From NCBI GenBank assembly GCA_037127315.1, contig JBBBDQ010001153.1, positions 5,122,001-5,186,000 on the forward strand: 64,000 nt of DNA, in the 5' to 3' direction. Both the position numbers and the translations under genes were made by a program. This document shows positions 22,107-32,886 of this stretch, in pieces. Each line of letters starts with the position of its first letter. Position 1 is the first letter of the stretch. Under the pieces are notes generated by a model, which saw nothing but the letters and a program-made list of their open reading frames with translations, made no database searches and had not been told where the DNA came from. The DNA is from Ascarosepion bandense. Its lineage: Eukaryota > Mollusca > Cephalopoda > Sepiida > Sepiidae.

Positions 22107-22469
22107 TACTTAAGAAGTAATCCTTTATTCAAACCTGTTTTATTAAATAGGGTAATGAGATAATGTCAGTTGAGCTAATCTTTAGTTTCCCCTAGTGAAG
22201 AATAAGTTGCTATATTTTCATTGGAAACGTGTAAATGAAAGTGTCAAAACTAAATGTAAAATTTCGGGTACTTTTCACCATCGTTTTTCATTTTCAAAAA
22301 AAGATTATTTATAAATGTTTGAAGCATGTATGGCTTTTTATTGTGATTAGTTTCAAGATAAAACTTTCTGACCAATAGAAAATATTGGAAAAAAATTTTT
22401 TGAGGAAGCAAAAAATACTAAGAAAATTAAGAACATTGGCGAATAATATGAAAGCAAGCAGATTAACGT

Positions 22470-22571
22470 GCGTGCGTGCGCTGACCTCTCATAATCTAAA
22501 AGATCTTCGGAGTGCAATAGAGAACATATTTCCTCTTCTCCTTATATTATATACAATTAGGCACACACGCA

Positions 22572-22642
<71 letters not shown>

Positions 22643-22690
22643 TGACCTCTCATAATCTAAAAGATCATCGGAGTGCAATAGAGAACATAT
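22470..22690. repeat. (TG)n microsatellite with short flanking direct repeat
   Basis: (TG)n at 22,574-22,622 followed by (TGCG)n to 22,642. GTGCGTGCGCTGACCTCTC, followed by ATAATCTAAAAGATC, occurs on both sides (22,470 and 22,630), so the block was duplicated around the microsatellite. Confidence 0.95.
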
Positions 22691-22699
22691 TCTTTAAAG

Positions 22700-23279
22700 C
22701 TTTTCTAGAGCAAACGGTGTCTACCTTTTCTCCAATTATGTGAGACATATAGTTTTATGGTACCAATGGAAGAGAATTCCTGATTGGTTTTTCCTCTTCT
22801 CCTTTTGTAACGAGAACTTTATCAAGATAACTGAGAGCAATTCCTGTGGATTCATGCTTTTCCACTTGTATAAACATGAAGTAAAGTAAAATCAAAGCTG
22901 TAATACAGACTCTGCTGATAACCTCTTCTTATCCTAACAGTTCCGATATATAATAGAAGAATGGTTAAAATTGTACGTTTTGTAAGGAAAGTAGGCGAAT
23001 TTATTATTTCTTCGTTTACTGACAAAAAATTAAAAAAATAATAACTTTAAAAAATGTATTTTTAATTTTAATTAAGATTACAAATACAACCTTCAGTTTG
23101 ATCTTATGAACCTCATTTCAGTCAGGTTACAAAATTTAGAGCGTAAAGAAAGGACGGAAGACAGACTTTGTTTTATTCTTCTAAGACAACTCTACATTAC
23201 CGAAGTTTCAAAACAAAAATAAAAAAAATAATTTAAAACAAACAGACAATCAGTCCCTTGCTGGATGAAAAAGAAGATA

Positions 23280-23316
<37 letters not shown>

Positions 23317-23621
23317 AAGTCTCTGTACATATAGATCACTGGGGGATTAATGAATTAAGAGAAATAGGAGAGCAGACCTTCATTTGTGTTTAACGTTAAT
23401 GCTTTGAATTCATAATGATCATGATTTTTAGATTTCTTATTTTATTTATATCTTTATTGATTTTGTTTTGTTTATATATGTATTTCATTTATTTATTTTC
23501 GCATATTTTTTATTTTGCATTTTTGTTTGAGTTTAAGCTTTGGTATATGGTATAAATTTTATTAGATTTATGTTTTGTGATTTTATTTAATCGTTTTTTA
23601 TTATTACTTTTATGCGTTTGG

Positions 23622-23628
<7 letters not shown>
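22700..23628. other. AT-rich stretch with one (ATT)n
   Basis: (ATT)n at 23,282-23,312. No other recognisable feature. Confidence 0.45.

Positions 23629-23671
<43 letters not shown>
23629..23671. repeat. (TA)n microsatellite
   Basis: 43-bp (TA)n at the outer edge of the left PLE-terminal repeat. Confidence 0.97.
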
Positions 23672-23675
<4 letters not shown>

Positions 23676-23689
23676 CCAAGGGAAGAGGA

Positions 23690-23990
23690 TTAAGGTTTTG
23701 CTATTTTGAGTACCCCGGCGTTTATTTTATTATAAACAGTGTTCAATATAATAAATATTATAGAGCTTAATATAATCATATAATTATGAATTAATTGTAC
23801 ATTGAGACACAGAAATTTCTATGTTTCGAGATAGATTCTCTTCATCAGGCAATGTTGAATGTTGCTTGTGCAAATGATTTACAATGTTGGGTGTTGGTTG
23901 TGCAAATGATTTACATTTAAATAGAAAAAATCTTCGGTTTGCTGTTTATGTATGTGAGAAGATATAAAGTATACGTGTGTTTTTTTTTTA
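23690..23990 (-). mobile_element. PLE terminal repeat, left inverted copy
   Basis: The sequence around CAGTGTTCAATATAATAAA and the hammerhead block recurs in inverted orientation at 24,480-24,660. CAATGTTG..TGTGCAAATGATTTACA is itself duplicated in tandem (23,852-23,915). It resembles the pseudo-LTR of PLEs by its hammerhead and by similarity to 43.7-43.8 kb. No coding. Confidence 0.6.
23799..23855 (-). ncRNA. PLE-type hammerhead ribozyme motif, near-complete
   Basis: Minus strand: stem I ACATTGC / TCAATGT (closing pair mismatched), intact CTGATGA, stem II hairpin AGAGA-ATC-TATCT followed by C, intact GAAA, stem III perfectly self-paired in ACATAGAAATTTCTGTGT, cleavage triplet GTC. Stem III is long, unlike in the SINE motif. 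Confidence 0.7.
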
Positions 23991-24479
23991 ACTAATCAGA
24001 GCGAAGATTCATTTTAGAATTTGGCCCCAAAGAATACATACTAACTTTTTCTCTTTTTTCCTCCTTTTTCCCTTTCCTTCCTTTCCTCCTTTCTTCTTTT
24101 TCCTCCCTAACGGTCAAGATTTCAATTTGCTTTTAACCTAATTTCATCTTTTCCCTTTTTTCCCTTTTATTTTTGTTGTTTCTCAATTAAGAATAAAACT
24201 ATTAAATAAACGCAATGAGATAAATGTCATATGTAGACATTGCAAAATGTTCACATTAGAATATGGTTAAAAAAAACTTTAAGTCGCTACAAGAAAAATA
24301 ATAACTGACGAATATCAAAATAAAGTAAATTGGTACATAAAATTGTTTATAAATAATTAGATATTAGATAGATGGGATAAGGATAAGGATAGCAGGAAGT
24401 AAATCAGGAAAAATAAAATTCTTACTTATAAATCAAAGGTTTTGAAAAAATTAGAATTAGAAAAGCACTGATGAGAAGA

Positions 24480-24654
24480 ATAAATTTCTTCTCTTTAAAA
24501 GGGACACACACGTAAATTTTATATCTTCCCACATATATAAACAGCAAACTGAAGGTTTTTTGTATTTAAATGTAACCAACATCCAACATTGCCTGATGAA
24601 GAGAATCTCTCTCGAAACATAGAAATTTCCGTGTCGCAATGTACAATTAATTCA

Positions 24655-24658
<4 letters not shown>
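24480..24658 (+). mobile_element. PLE terminal repeat, right inverted copy
   Basis: Reverse complement of about 23,795-23,985 (shared AGCAAACTGAAGG, ACATTGCCTGATGAAGAGA, CATAGAAATTTC), ending in (TA)n at 24,659. Confidence 0.65.
24586..24642 (+). ncRNA. PLE-type hammerhead ribozyme motif, intact core
   Basis: Stem I ACATTGC (24,586-24,592) pairs perfectly over 7 bp with GCAATGT (24,636-24,642). CTGATGA 24,593-24,599, stem II AGAGA-ATC-TCTCT with one extra C, GAAA 24,614-24,617, stem III ACATAGAAA/TTTCCGTGT with one mismatch, cleavage triplet GTC with C at 24,635. All core bases are present. Confidence 0.75.

Positions 24659-24706
<48 letters not shown>
24659..24706. repeat. (TA)n microsatellite
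   Basis: 48-bp (TA)n bordering the right PLE-terminal repeat. Confidence 0.97.
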
Positions 24707-24709
<3 letters not shown>

Positions 24710-24899
24710 GCACATTCAACACCCAAGGGCGGCAGTCAGATTCACACCTGACGATTGCATTTAGCATGAAGCAAACAGTCGCCTCCGGGTGGTAACTTTA
24801 ATGTCCACTTTAATAATTTACATACGCTTTACCACTGATATTGAGCACTTTACCCATAAATATAGCATATCTAAAAACTATATTTTATATATACACAGC

Positions 24900-24967
24900 A
24901 TACTTTAAAAGTATATTTTATAATATACTTTTAAAAGTATATATATATATATATATATATATATACG
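24900..24967. repeat. Palindromic AT block and (TA)n
   Basis: TACTTTAAAAGTATATTTTA and its near-mirror TATACTTTTAAAAGTATA precede (TA)n at 24,938-24,965. It can fold on itself. Confidence 0.7.
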
Positions 24968-25147
24968 AACATGTATATTTATGTATGCAACCTTTCACAG
25001 ATTGTATAGATACTGCTCCCTGGTCCTTTATTGACTTACTCCCCATAAGTTGTATGATGTAGCAAATGGTCATTTTGAAGTTAGAGAATCATTGTATCAA
25101 AATTTCACACAGAAATTCACCTGTTAGATGTTGCATTTCCTGATCTA

Positions 25148-26752
25148 AACTGCGTCTAGAGATTATATTCAAAAGAGTTATTGTCAAATACATTATGTAA
25201 AATTCATAGATATGTGTTATCCAATGAAATAATTTGTCTTTTTATGTATAGCGAGTAAGCATGAAATAAATTAAGTTCCAACTTTCAATTTCAGATTGAT
25301 ATTTAGTATTTTTTCAGTAATTATAGCAATTTGCAGTGTCAAGAGATTATTTGCAAGAACTAGAGTTTTGTATTATGGCTCGTAAAAAAGAACTATCAAT
25401 GAATGAAAAGAAGTATATAATCCAAGAAATTAGCAAAATAAAGTCTTCACTTCAAATTTCTAAGGATTTGAAAAGGAATCATCGAACAATCAAGAAAATA
25501 TGTCAAATGGGAATTCAACCAAGGAAAAAAGTCTCAGGCTGAATTCTGGAATTTAACAAAGCGAGATCTATCACATATCCGAAGAGAATTATTAAGAAAC
25601 CCAAATACGTCAAGCGTGTTCATATTTGAGGCTGCTGGAGCTCCTATGGTGTCAAGGGAAACAAGATGTACAGCATTAAGGAAGTTTGCTGATGTAAAAA
25701 AGCAAATAGAGAAACCCACCTAAACAAAAAACATAAGGAAAGAAGATTGCAGTGGGCAAAAAATACATAAAAACTTATTTAAGTAAAGTGCTTTTCAAGG
25801 ACGAATCAAGGATCACTCTCGATGGGCCCGATGGATGTGCTCGAGGATGGGCTTTCAAGCAACATGACTCAAGAAAATTTTTTAAACGCCAACAAGTCGG
25901 CGGTGGGATCATGATATGAGCTGGGATAATAAGTAATGAGCTCGTGGGTCCATTTGAAGTGAAAGATGCGGTTAAAATGAATTCCAAAAGTTACTGTCAT
26001 TTTCAAGAGCAATATTTCTTTGAATGGCTTGATAACCAGTCAAGCGTAGATCTATGATCTTTATACAAGACAACGCACCAAGCCATACATCAAAGTTTAC
26101 TAAATCCTGGTTGAAAGAAAAGGGAATTGTTGAAGATACTCTTATGGACCGACCTTCAAATAGCTGTAACTTGAATCCCACTGAGCACCTCTGGAGCATC
26201 CCCAAAAGAGTTATTTATTCTAATGGATGGCAATTCAACAGCAGGTGTGATCTCTGGGAGGCGGTTAAAGTTGCTGCAAACAACTTACCAGACGCTAAAA
26301 TTACAAATCTATCATCAGATGTTGACAATGGGCAGCTAAGAGTTATTGAAAAGAAAGGAGCATTTGTGCAATAAATTTTAGGAGGTTCTTATTATGTTTT
26401 GTTAATATATCTTTTATTTTTAAAATAAATTTTTTTAATGTTTTTTTCTTTAAGAAATTGACGAATTTGTTCAAAAATCTTTTCATATTTTGTTTTACAT
26501 TAATTTTACAAGGTATAATAATGTAAAAGTATCTAAGTAAATAGTTGCAAATAAACTACTAACAGTCAAATTAGTTTGTTTTGTTAACTTAGTAAAATTT
26601 TTCCAACCAAAAAGAATAGTTTTCTTTATCGTGATATATCTAACTTAATAATATTGAGTAGAATCTAAACAACATCATAATAGGACTTTTAACATTAAAG
26701 ACGCAACTCTTTATACAAATTCATAACTTCCATATAATCTCTAGACGCACTT
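25148..26752 (+). mobile_element. Full-length Tc1-type DNA transposon (inactive)
   Basis: Terminal inverted repeats of 21 bp match at 20 positions: AACTGCGTCTAGAGATTATA at 25,148 and the complement of TATAATCTCTAGACGCACTT ending at 26,752. TA dinucleotides flank both ends (25,146-25,147 and 26,753-26,754), the target duplication expected for Tc1/mariner. Length is 1,605 bp, typical for Tc1. The transposase inside is frameshifted. A related, truncated copy lies at 54,549-55,286. Confidence 0.92.
25375..26374 (+). pseudogene. Tc1-type transposase, frameshifted
   Basis: Starts MARKKELSMNEKKYIIQEISK with a helix-turn-helix (ISKDLKRNHRTIKKI), then runs through NLTKRDLSHIRRELLRNP and FEAAGAPMVSRETR. 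The catalytic triad can still be located: first Asp in VLFKDESRITLDGPDG (about 25,792), second in FIQDNAPSHTS (about 26,057), Glu in LNPTEHLW (about 26,175), giving a DD34E-type spacing between the last two. Breaks: frameshift around 25,535, stop in KPT-stop near 25,721, a stop in MI-stop-AG at 25,918, and frame changes near 25,780 and 26,040. Cannot produce active enzyme. Confidence 0.9.
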
Positions 26753-26754
26753 TA

Positions 26755-27300
26755 TACTGCTTAAATAATGGCTATAGAATGTAAAACAACCATTGTGACA
26801 GGAAATATATATAAAATCAAATACTATGTAAAAAAGACAACATGAATATTTTAGTCAGAAGTTAATAAAATGAATAACATTTTGTGTTGGATTAATAAAA
26901 CTATTTGCAGTTGGTAGCTTATTTATTTATTTATTTTTGCGATGATGCTTTTAAAGCCATCAACATTTTCAAAAACATTTTTCCCAGGAATTGTTGACGT
27001 TTAGGTTTTGTTATGTCATATCAATCAAAAGTCTGAGTGACATTGGCTTGACAAAAACAATATTGTGCTGAGGCCATCACTTTCAAATAGGGGTGATATT
27101 TCTTGTCACTTCGTAGCCACCTGCATCCGCCAGAAAATAACATTTAGTTAACCATATAGAGTTTAAACAACTTGGAACGATGAAAATAAACATTTATACA
27201 TGACTGACTATAAACTGCAGGTTCACTTGGTTATATAAATAACACTCACTTATAAAAACCTTTTATTATTATCTTTTATTTATTTGCGAAATCCCCCAGA
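26755..27300. other. AT-rich stretch, nothing recognised
   Basis: No coding or repeat signal other than (TTTA)n-like sequence near 26,920. Confidence 0.4.
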
Positions 27301-28429
27301 TTGAGTGACAGCATGTCTGATTAAACCGCCAGCATTTTTTCGGTGTGATCGCAGACCCTATCAACGCCGAGGTCTATACTATTGGAACCCTTCCTCAGGT
27401 TTTAAACTCATCTGGTACCAATCTCTTTGGTATGGTTCAATTGTACCTTCTGTTATTGACACAACTCTAAATTTCATATGTCATATATTTATCAGCTCCC
27501 GATAAAATTTCTGATATTTTCTCACTAATCGCTTACTTATGATGTGGTCCACGATTTGGCAGATTCTTTATTCATTTACAATTACCAGTTCCCGACTTCT
27601 TGCTTAGATTAGGCGGTTGGTCTTGTTGTCGAATTCTTAAAGTATGTTGGGATCTCTATTTTTTACTTACCTCCTTGCCTGGTTCCTGTCAAGCATTGCA
27701 ACTCTGTCCTATTGGCAATTCGGAACACGCTGTAGTATCAGTTGATATTGTTTTTAACCTATCTATTCGATATTAAATCTCTATTCGCAAGATTTTTTGT
27801 TACCAGCGTACCAACTGGGATTAATTTCGTGATTTTCTTTGCGATGCCCTTGGAGTGCAATTATTTTACCTTCCTAGTGAGAATTGGGTTTCTGGTGTTT
27901 TTTTTTGTTTTTGTTTTCTTAGGTGGGGTTAAATGCCTCCATAGATGTTTTTGTGCCAGTTTGAAAATGCTAGGTGAAAACACAATCTTCTATTTAGTTC
28001 ACACCTACTTGTTCAGTTGCTATAGTTTACGAGAATTATTTTATCTTCTGTACCAACATGGATAGTTCTGATCACAACAGTCTTTTGCCTATGCCTGTAA
28101 TAATTGTAAACCTGTCTTCAATGAGACTAAATCTTTGTTCACTGACAAAATGAGACACTCTAAGAAGTTTGGTGCTATAATAGTGTGTTAAATGAGGTTA
28201 AGTTCTCTCTTCCTTATTTCTTTACTCATTTTGAGGTGTTATCTTAATCTGCTGATGAAGTAGAATGCTTTGCTCTTAAATTCTCTTCCAGTTCTACTTT
28301 TGACTCACCTGAACTGCCTTTCCACTCAGAACTGAGTCCTTAATTATATATGCATATAACCCCATCGATGGTTTGTTATAATTTCTAAACCTGATTACCA
28401 TAAAGCAAGCATTCTTGATGTTGCAACAT

Positions 28430-29110
28430 TCTCTATCAGGTGTTTCAATAAATGGTACTCAAACTATGATCTGGAATTGGAATGAAAGCAGTAATGGTAC
28501 CAACACTGAATCCATCATAAAAGTAAAGGATGAGAAATTAATAAATTCTTAACACTTCATATACCTCAGTGTATGTACCAGCTATAAAAATATTAGTATA
28601 GGAGAAAAAGAAATTGAACATAGAAGTTATGTCAGAAGTAGTTTCGCCCAACACCGCAAATTACTACGAAATTAAAACATCAGCCTGAAAACTCGGGTCA
28701 TGTTCATAAATAGCGTCGTCAGATTGTGACATTCATATGGATGTCATTTATAACACCAATTCTGTTCAGAAATCAATAGTGAAAATGCTTTCAACGAGTA
28801 AAGCCTAAGAGTCATGGCAAAGATTATCCTTCCTTGAACATTGTGGATTGACGCTACAGAATCAAAAACAAAAAAAAAACGGTACCAAGTAACAGAAACC
28901 ATATCACTTAAGGAATACCAAAAGCGTCAACAACTTAAATAGAGAGAACATGTAATTCTAAGAGAAAATAGTGACATAATCAAGATGTTAATATTCTACA
29001 CCACTTCAAATAGAAGGTTCGAAAGAAACCCCCCATTAATACTAGAAAGAGTGATAAAAGTTACCGAACTTGACAAACCTGTTTTCCGAAAAAAATGTTT
29101 TAGGAGAAAA
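28430..29110 (+). mobile_element. Unclassified LINE C-terminal fragment nested in the Jockey-like LINE
   Basis: Reads, with stops, IIKVKDEKLINS, FIYLSVCTSYKNISIGEKEI, RSSFAQHRKLLRN-stop-NISLKTRVMFINSVVR, and near the end TSNRRFERNPPLILERVIK. This looks like the RT thumb and C-terminal region of a different LINE (pattern KYLGV...FINS.VRS.L.YGC). Boundaries are approximate. Confidence 0.5.
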
Positions 29111-29879
29111 ATTTTATAAACTTCAACCAAAAACAGTACTGGCTGCTTGCTCAATAATTGATAAATATCTCTTTATAGAGAAACGGCTAATATTATCATT
29201 ACATTACCATGCAATATTGCTAGTGAAATATATACCTGAAATAAACAACCTCTCTAAACTCTACAATAAATGCTTTACTGTTTCTTGATTGGATGCCTGT
29301 TGGAAAAATATCTTCTCTAGTTCCTGTTTTTAAATATTCGGGTAAACGACCTGATCCTTCTAACTACATAGCTATTAGTCTTTAACATCATTTGGAAAAT
29401 ACCTACATGCTATAATTGATTCCTAAATGGTTAACATTGTAGGCTCTTATTTCAGACAAACAATATGTATTTCGCTTCTCCAGATCAACTAGTAATGTGT
29501 TAATCGTTATTGCTGCAAGAATCTGTCAAGTTTTTGATAAAAATCCTGAAACTCGGGCTGTTGCTTTAGATATCACGAAGGCGTTTGACAGGGTTGGGAA
29601 TGCTAGTCTTTTTCAGTAGTTGATAAGTGATTTTTTCTGAGCAAACGTTTCATTTGATACAATCTTTATGTACGCACGAAATTAAAGTTATCTTGTAAGG
29701 CCATCCCTCTAGATCTTTTTACATTAATGTAGGTGTCCCTCAGATTTCTATTTTTGAACATACTTTGTTTTTACTTTTCATCAACAATCTTTCCGATGTT
29801 ATCAGTTCTCAACTCGGTATCTATACTGATGACAAAAATATTTACACCTGTATTAGTGTTAAGCTGTCTCTTTTATAAA

Positions 29880-31175
29880 GTTCACATAATATAAAGCCAC
29901 TAAAGACTTACACTAGGTAGAGAGTTACTGTGTGGTATGGTATGAGCGTAAAAAATGCAAGAATGGAAGTTCATGGTGTTATGAGACAAAGATAACGATT
30001 AACCCTAGACTTGAAGAGGTCAAAACATCCTACCGGGTGTCTGTTCCACAACGCAATAGAATAAGTTGTTTAAATAGAACCTACTTCTTAGTATTTGTAT
30101 TCGAAGGGTATAGGGAAGATTCACAGCTATATAATCGTTCTATTATCAGTAAAAAGTTTTAGCTCGAGAATGCGCAATGAATTACTCGTTGCATGGTAAG
30201 TATCAGTTGTAAAGATCAGGGGGTGGTAGGACTAAAACATGTAGCTCGTCAGAACACATGTCATGGAAATAGCAATAGGGCAGGCAGGAGGTCTTGACCT
30301 TTCATCTATGGAAAAAGGGTTGTAGAGTTGAAAATAATTCATCACATACTAAAACGTCCAGACGCTTGTGAGCTCTACCGAGGCAAACAAGTGAGGACTG
30401 GGCAGCTCTAAGTATCAATACTCCATTTTTGGTCTGATCTGGCCAAAATTTTACAAACCAACCCTGCCTCCATTTAGTCACCTAGGCTAGGTTACTACCT
30501 TCTGATTTCCCGATTTTTGGAGGCGCACCTATAAACTGTTGAATAGCAGCATAGATACTGTTTAGTAATTGAAATATTCTCTTAGAGCAATAATATGCAG
30601 TAGAAAGAAGTTAGGACCGAAGAAAGAATCATGCGAAATGACCGCATTAATCTTATGGGCTGGCTATTAACAACGAACCTTCATAGACCTTGATTATTGA
30701 GAGAGCCCTTCAAGAGATTCGATAGCTGGAGAGTTTAGGCAACAACTCCCGATCCCACACATTGTCAAAGGCCTTTGATATATCTATGGAAATTGTTATC
30801 GTTATGAATTTATTATTTAGTGTCTTGGTGATTCTTTAGGTAATGACAGTTAATACATCAGCTGTTGATCTAGCAGGCAAAGTCCATACTGGTTATCGCT
30901 GAAGAGATTGTTCCTGCTTAAGTGTTCAACAAAGTTCTTGCTGATTTTATATTCGAAAAGTTTGCTGATGACACACAGGAGGCTAATGGGTCACTGTTGT
31001 GACAGGTATGTGTGCTCAGCCGTATTCTTAAAAGGAGAGCTCACAGATAACATCTTTCAGAGACTTGAACAGTTTTGCCATAATTGGGGATAACTGGTTT
31101 GTTATTATTAAGAACAATCACGGGGATTTTGATCGAACAGATTACTTTCTTAGGATATGAGCTTTCTTTTTTGGT
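29880..31175 (-). mobile_element. Antisense Jockey-like LINE fragment nested in the plus-strand LINE
   Basis: On the minus strand, 30,725-30,800 reads ISIDISKAFDNVWDRELLPK (RT motif A). Toward its 3' side (29,925-30,470) the sequence is similar to 44,010-44,290 (shared CTTGAAGAGGTCA-like, ACATCCTACCGGGTGTCTG-like and GTGAGGACTGGGCAGCT stretches). It separates motif C and the C-terminus of the host LINE, so it inserted after that one. Confidence 0.65.
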
Positions 31176-31399
31176 ATCTCGGCTTTACAAGAAATTTAAT
31201 GTAGTACTAGATTGACAGCTAGATCTTATCATTTTACAGTTGAAATTTCTAAATGTAACCATAAAGTATATGCGAATAGTTTTCACAAATTCTAGCTTGT
31301 GGAACTCTTTTCCAGCTTATTCCTTTCCAATCAACTCTGATTTTCAAAAGTTTAACTTCAATACGAATCATCATCATCTGTTGCCTTAATTTATATTCT

Positions 31400-32837
31400 T
31401 TGTTTTCTCACATAAATAACTTTTTCTCGGAGCATTTCACTCTATTCCATTTTGATGGCTTTATCTCCTAGCTTGAGTTAAAATGATAAAACAAACGTAA
31501 AAATCAATCCGGTTGCACATTACTTAGTGTATGATTATTGCCATCTTGTTGCAATTATTTTTGTATTATCTTTTAATCATCTTATTACATTCACTGATTA
31601 TATGGTTTATTTTTTATCACGTTCTCCATGGAGGCAGTATCAGCAATTTTTCTTGGTTTTGTCAGTCATCACTTTGACGTAGTTTGTTCTGATGTTCTGA
31701 GCTGCGATAATGGAAGACACGTTCCTTTCTTCAGGTTCTCGTTGCGTTGCTACGACCATGGTTTTTCATCAGCAATATTTATCTCTGTCTCTTATAATCT
31801 CTGTACAGTTCTTTTGTTTGCTATTCTTATTTACTTGATGAATTTCTTTACTACTACTACCTTGTTTATCGTTTTTTATGTCTTATCGCACTATTACGAG
31901 TATTTTATGAATAATTTTGTAACATTGATGGATGTATTTATCCATTTAACTTCAATCTTTTGGGCACAGCTTTCAATGTTGATAAATCTTCTTCTTCCTT
32001 CTTTAACTTTTACATATTCTTTAGTCTCTCTATGTCATCTTTGTGCGGCAAAGTTTTGTGCATGATCTTAAGTTTACTGCTATCGATCCATTGAATCGAG
32101 TTCCTCTTTAATACACCCCGGTAATAGGTATTTTATGTATAGTTATTGCGCTGGTGTTCACTTCCTTTATCAGTTTTCTGAGATTTAGTTAGATTTAGTT
32201 TGATTTCTAGTGGTTTTTACTATCCTTTCTTATTTTTTCATTTTATTTTACAACATCGAGTCATATTCAAGGGTGTATAGTACTCCTGTTCTGTAAATGT
32301 CATTATAATCTTTTTATCTAATATGTTAACTCCATTGTTGTATTTCTTTTTGTATTACTAACTTTTATCATTTTTCTGTCCAAGATTCAAACATAACATA
32401 GTCGATGAAGCTTTTAATCAGTGTTTCGAATTCTTACTTACACTTGGCGCTTCTTCTTTATATTGCTATTCATTTTCATGTTCGTCTTACCTGCCTAATA
32501 TCACTCCAACAATTTTTTTTTTATTCAAGTGTATTAAATTCTAATTTAGTCATAAGAGACAAAGCAAAACGGAGTGTCAGATGGTGGATTTTGATTTTTC
32601 ATTTGAAAACAGATTTACCAGAAAATGAAAAGCTGAACAAATAAATACACTTTGCAAGGGAAGAAAAATTGTACCTGTCATTAGATAACAACAGTCCAGA
32701 AGAGGTTGCTTAGAAATCCACAAAATGCTTAAAACTGTTCAGATAACAGTCTTAGTAAAAATACTCATGAGACTTCTGTACTATTAGGAAGATTTTCCTA
32801 TCTCTTCTCTAATGTAAACAGGCAAATAATGAGCACA

Positions 32838-32838
<1 letters not shown>
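31400..32838. other. Unassigned region, possible decayed retroelement
   Basis: Contains a 145-residue open frame (31,628-32,065, starting MEAVSAIFLGFVSHHFD) that is Phe/Leu/Ser-rich and resembles no family I recognise. Its hydrophobicity is what antisense AT-rich coding DNA gives. No splice or repeat boundaries seen. Confidence 0.3.

Positions 32839-32886
<48 letters not shown>
32839..32886. repeat. (ATA)n microsatellite 5' of LINE copy 4
   Basis: About 48 bp of TAA/ATA repeat directly at the 5' truncation of the LINE. Confidence 0.97.

Larger units (their letters stand above)
21911..22467. repeat. Right arm of long inverted repeat
   Basis: Reverse complement of 19,196-19,769. Homology ends at AGATTAAC (22,460-22,467), just before a GTGC-rich repeat. 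Confidence 0.93.
27305..31390 (+). mobile_element. Jockey-like LINE, decayed, with nested insertions
   Basis: Ordered coding remains on the plus strand: the end of an AP-type endonuclease (CPIGNSEHAVVSVDIVF, about 27,705), a linker (CFALKFSSSSTFDSPELPFH, about 28,270), then after an interruption SKLYNKCFT (29,255), PDPSNYIAISL (about 29,350), SDKQYVFRFSRSTSNVL (about 29,455), ALDITKAFDRVGNA (motif A, about 29,565), NVGVPQISIF (motif B, 29,725) and GIYTDDKNIYT (motif C, 29,815). The C-terminus SYHFTVEISKCNHKVYANS...LWNSFPA appears only at 31,210-31,320. Stops in every block. Confidence 0.75.

Noticed and set aside
22385..22645. Frame starting MEKNFLRKQKILRK, also found at 19,035-19,268 on the minus strand
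   Set aside because: Appears twice because it lies in the inverted-repeat arms; the second half is (TG)n, the two copies diverge at the arm end, and there is no domain.
31628..32065. 145-residue ORF as a membrane protein gene
   Set aside because: Phe/Leu/Ser-rich from AT-rich DNA, no recognised family, no gene structure, and surrounded by LINE relics; kept only as an unassigned region.
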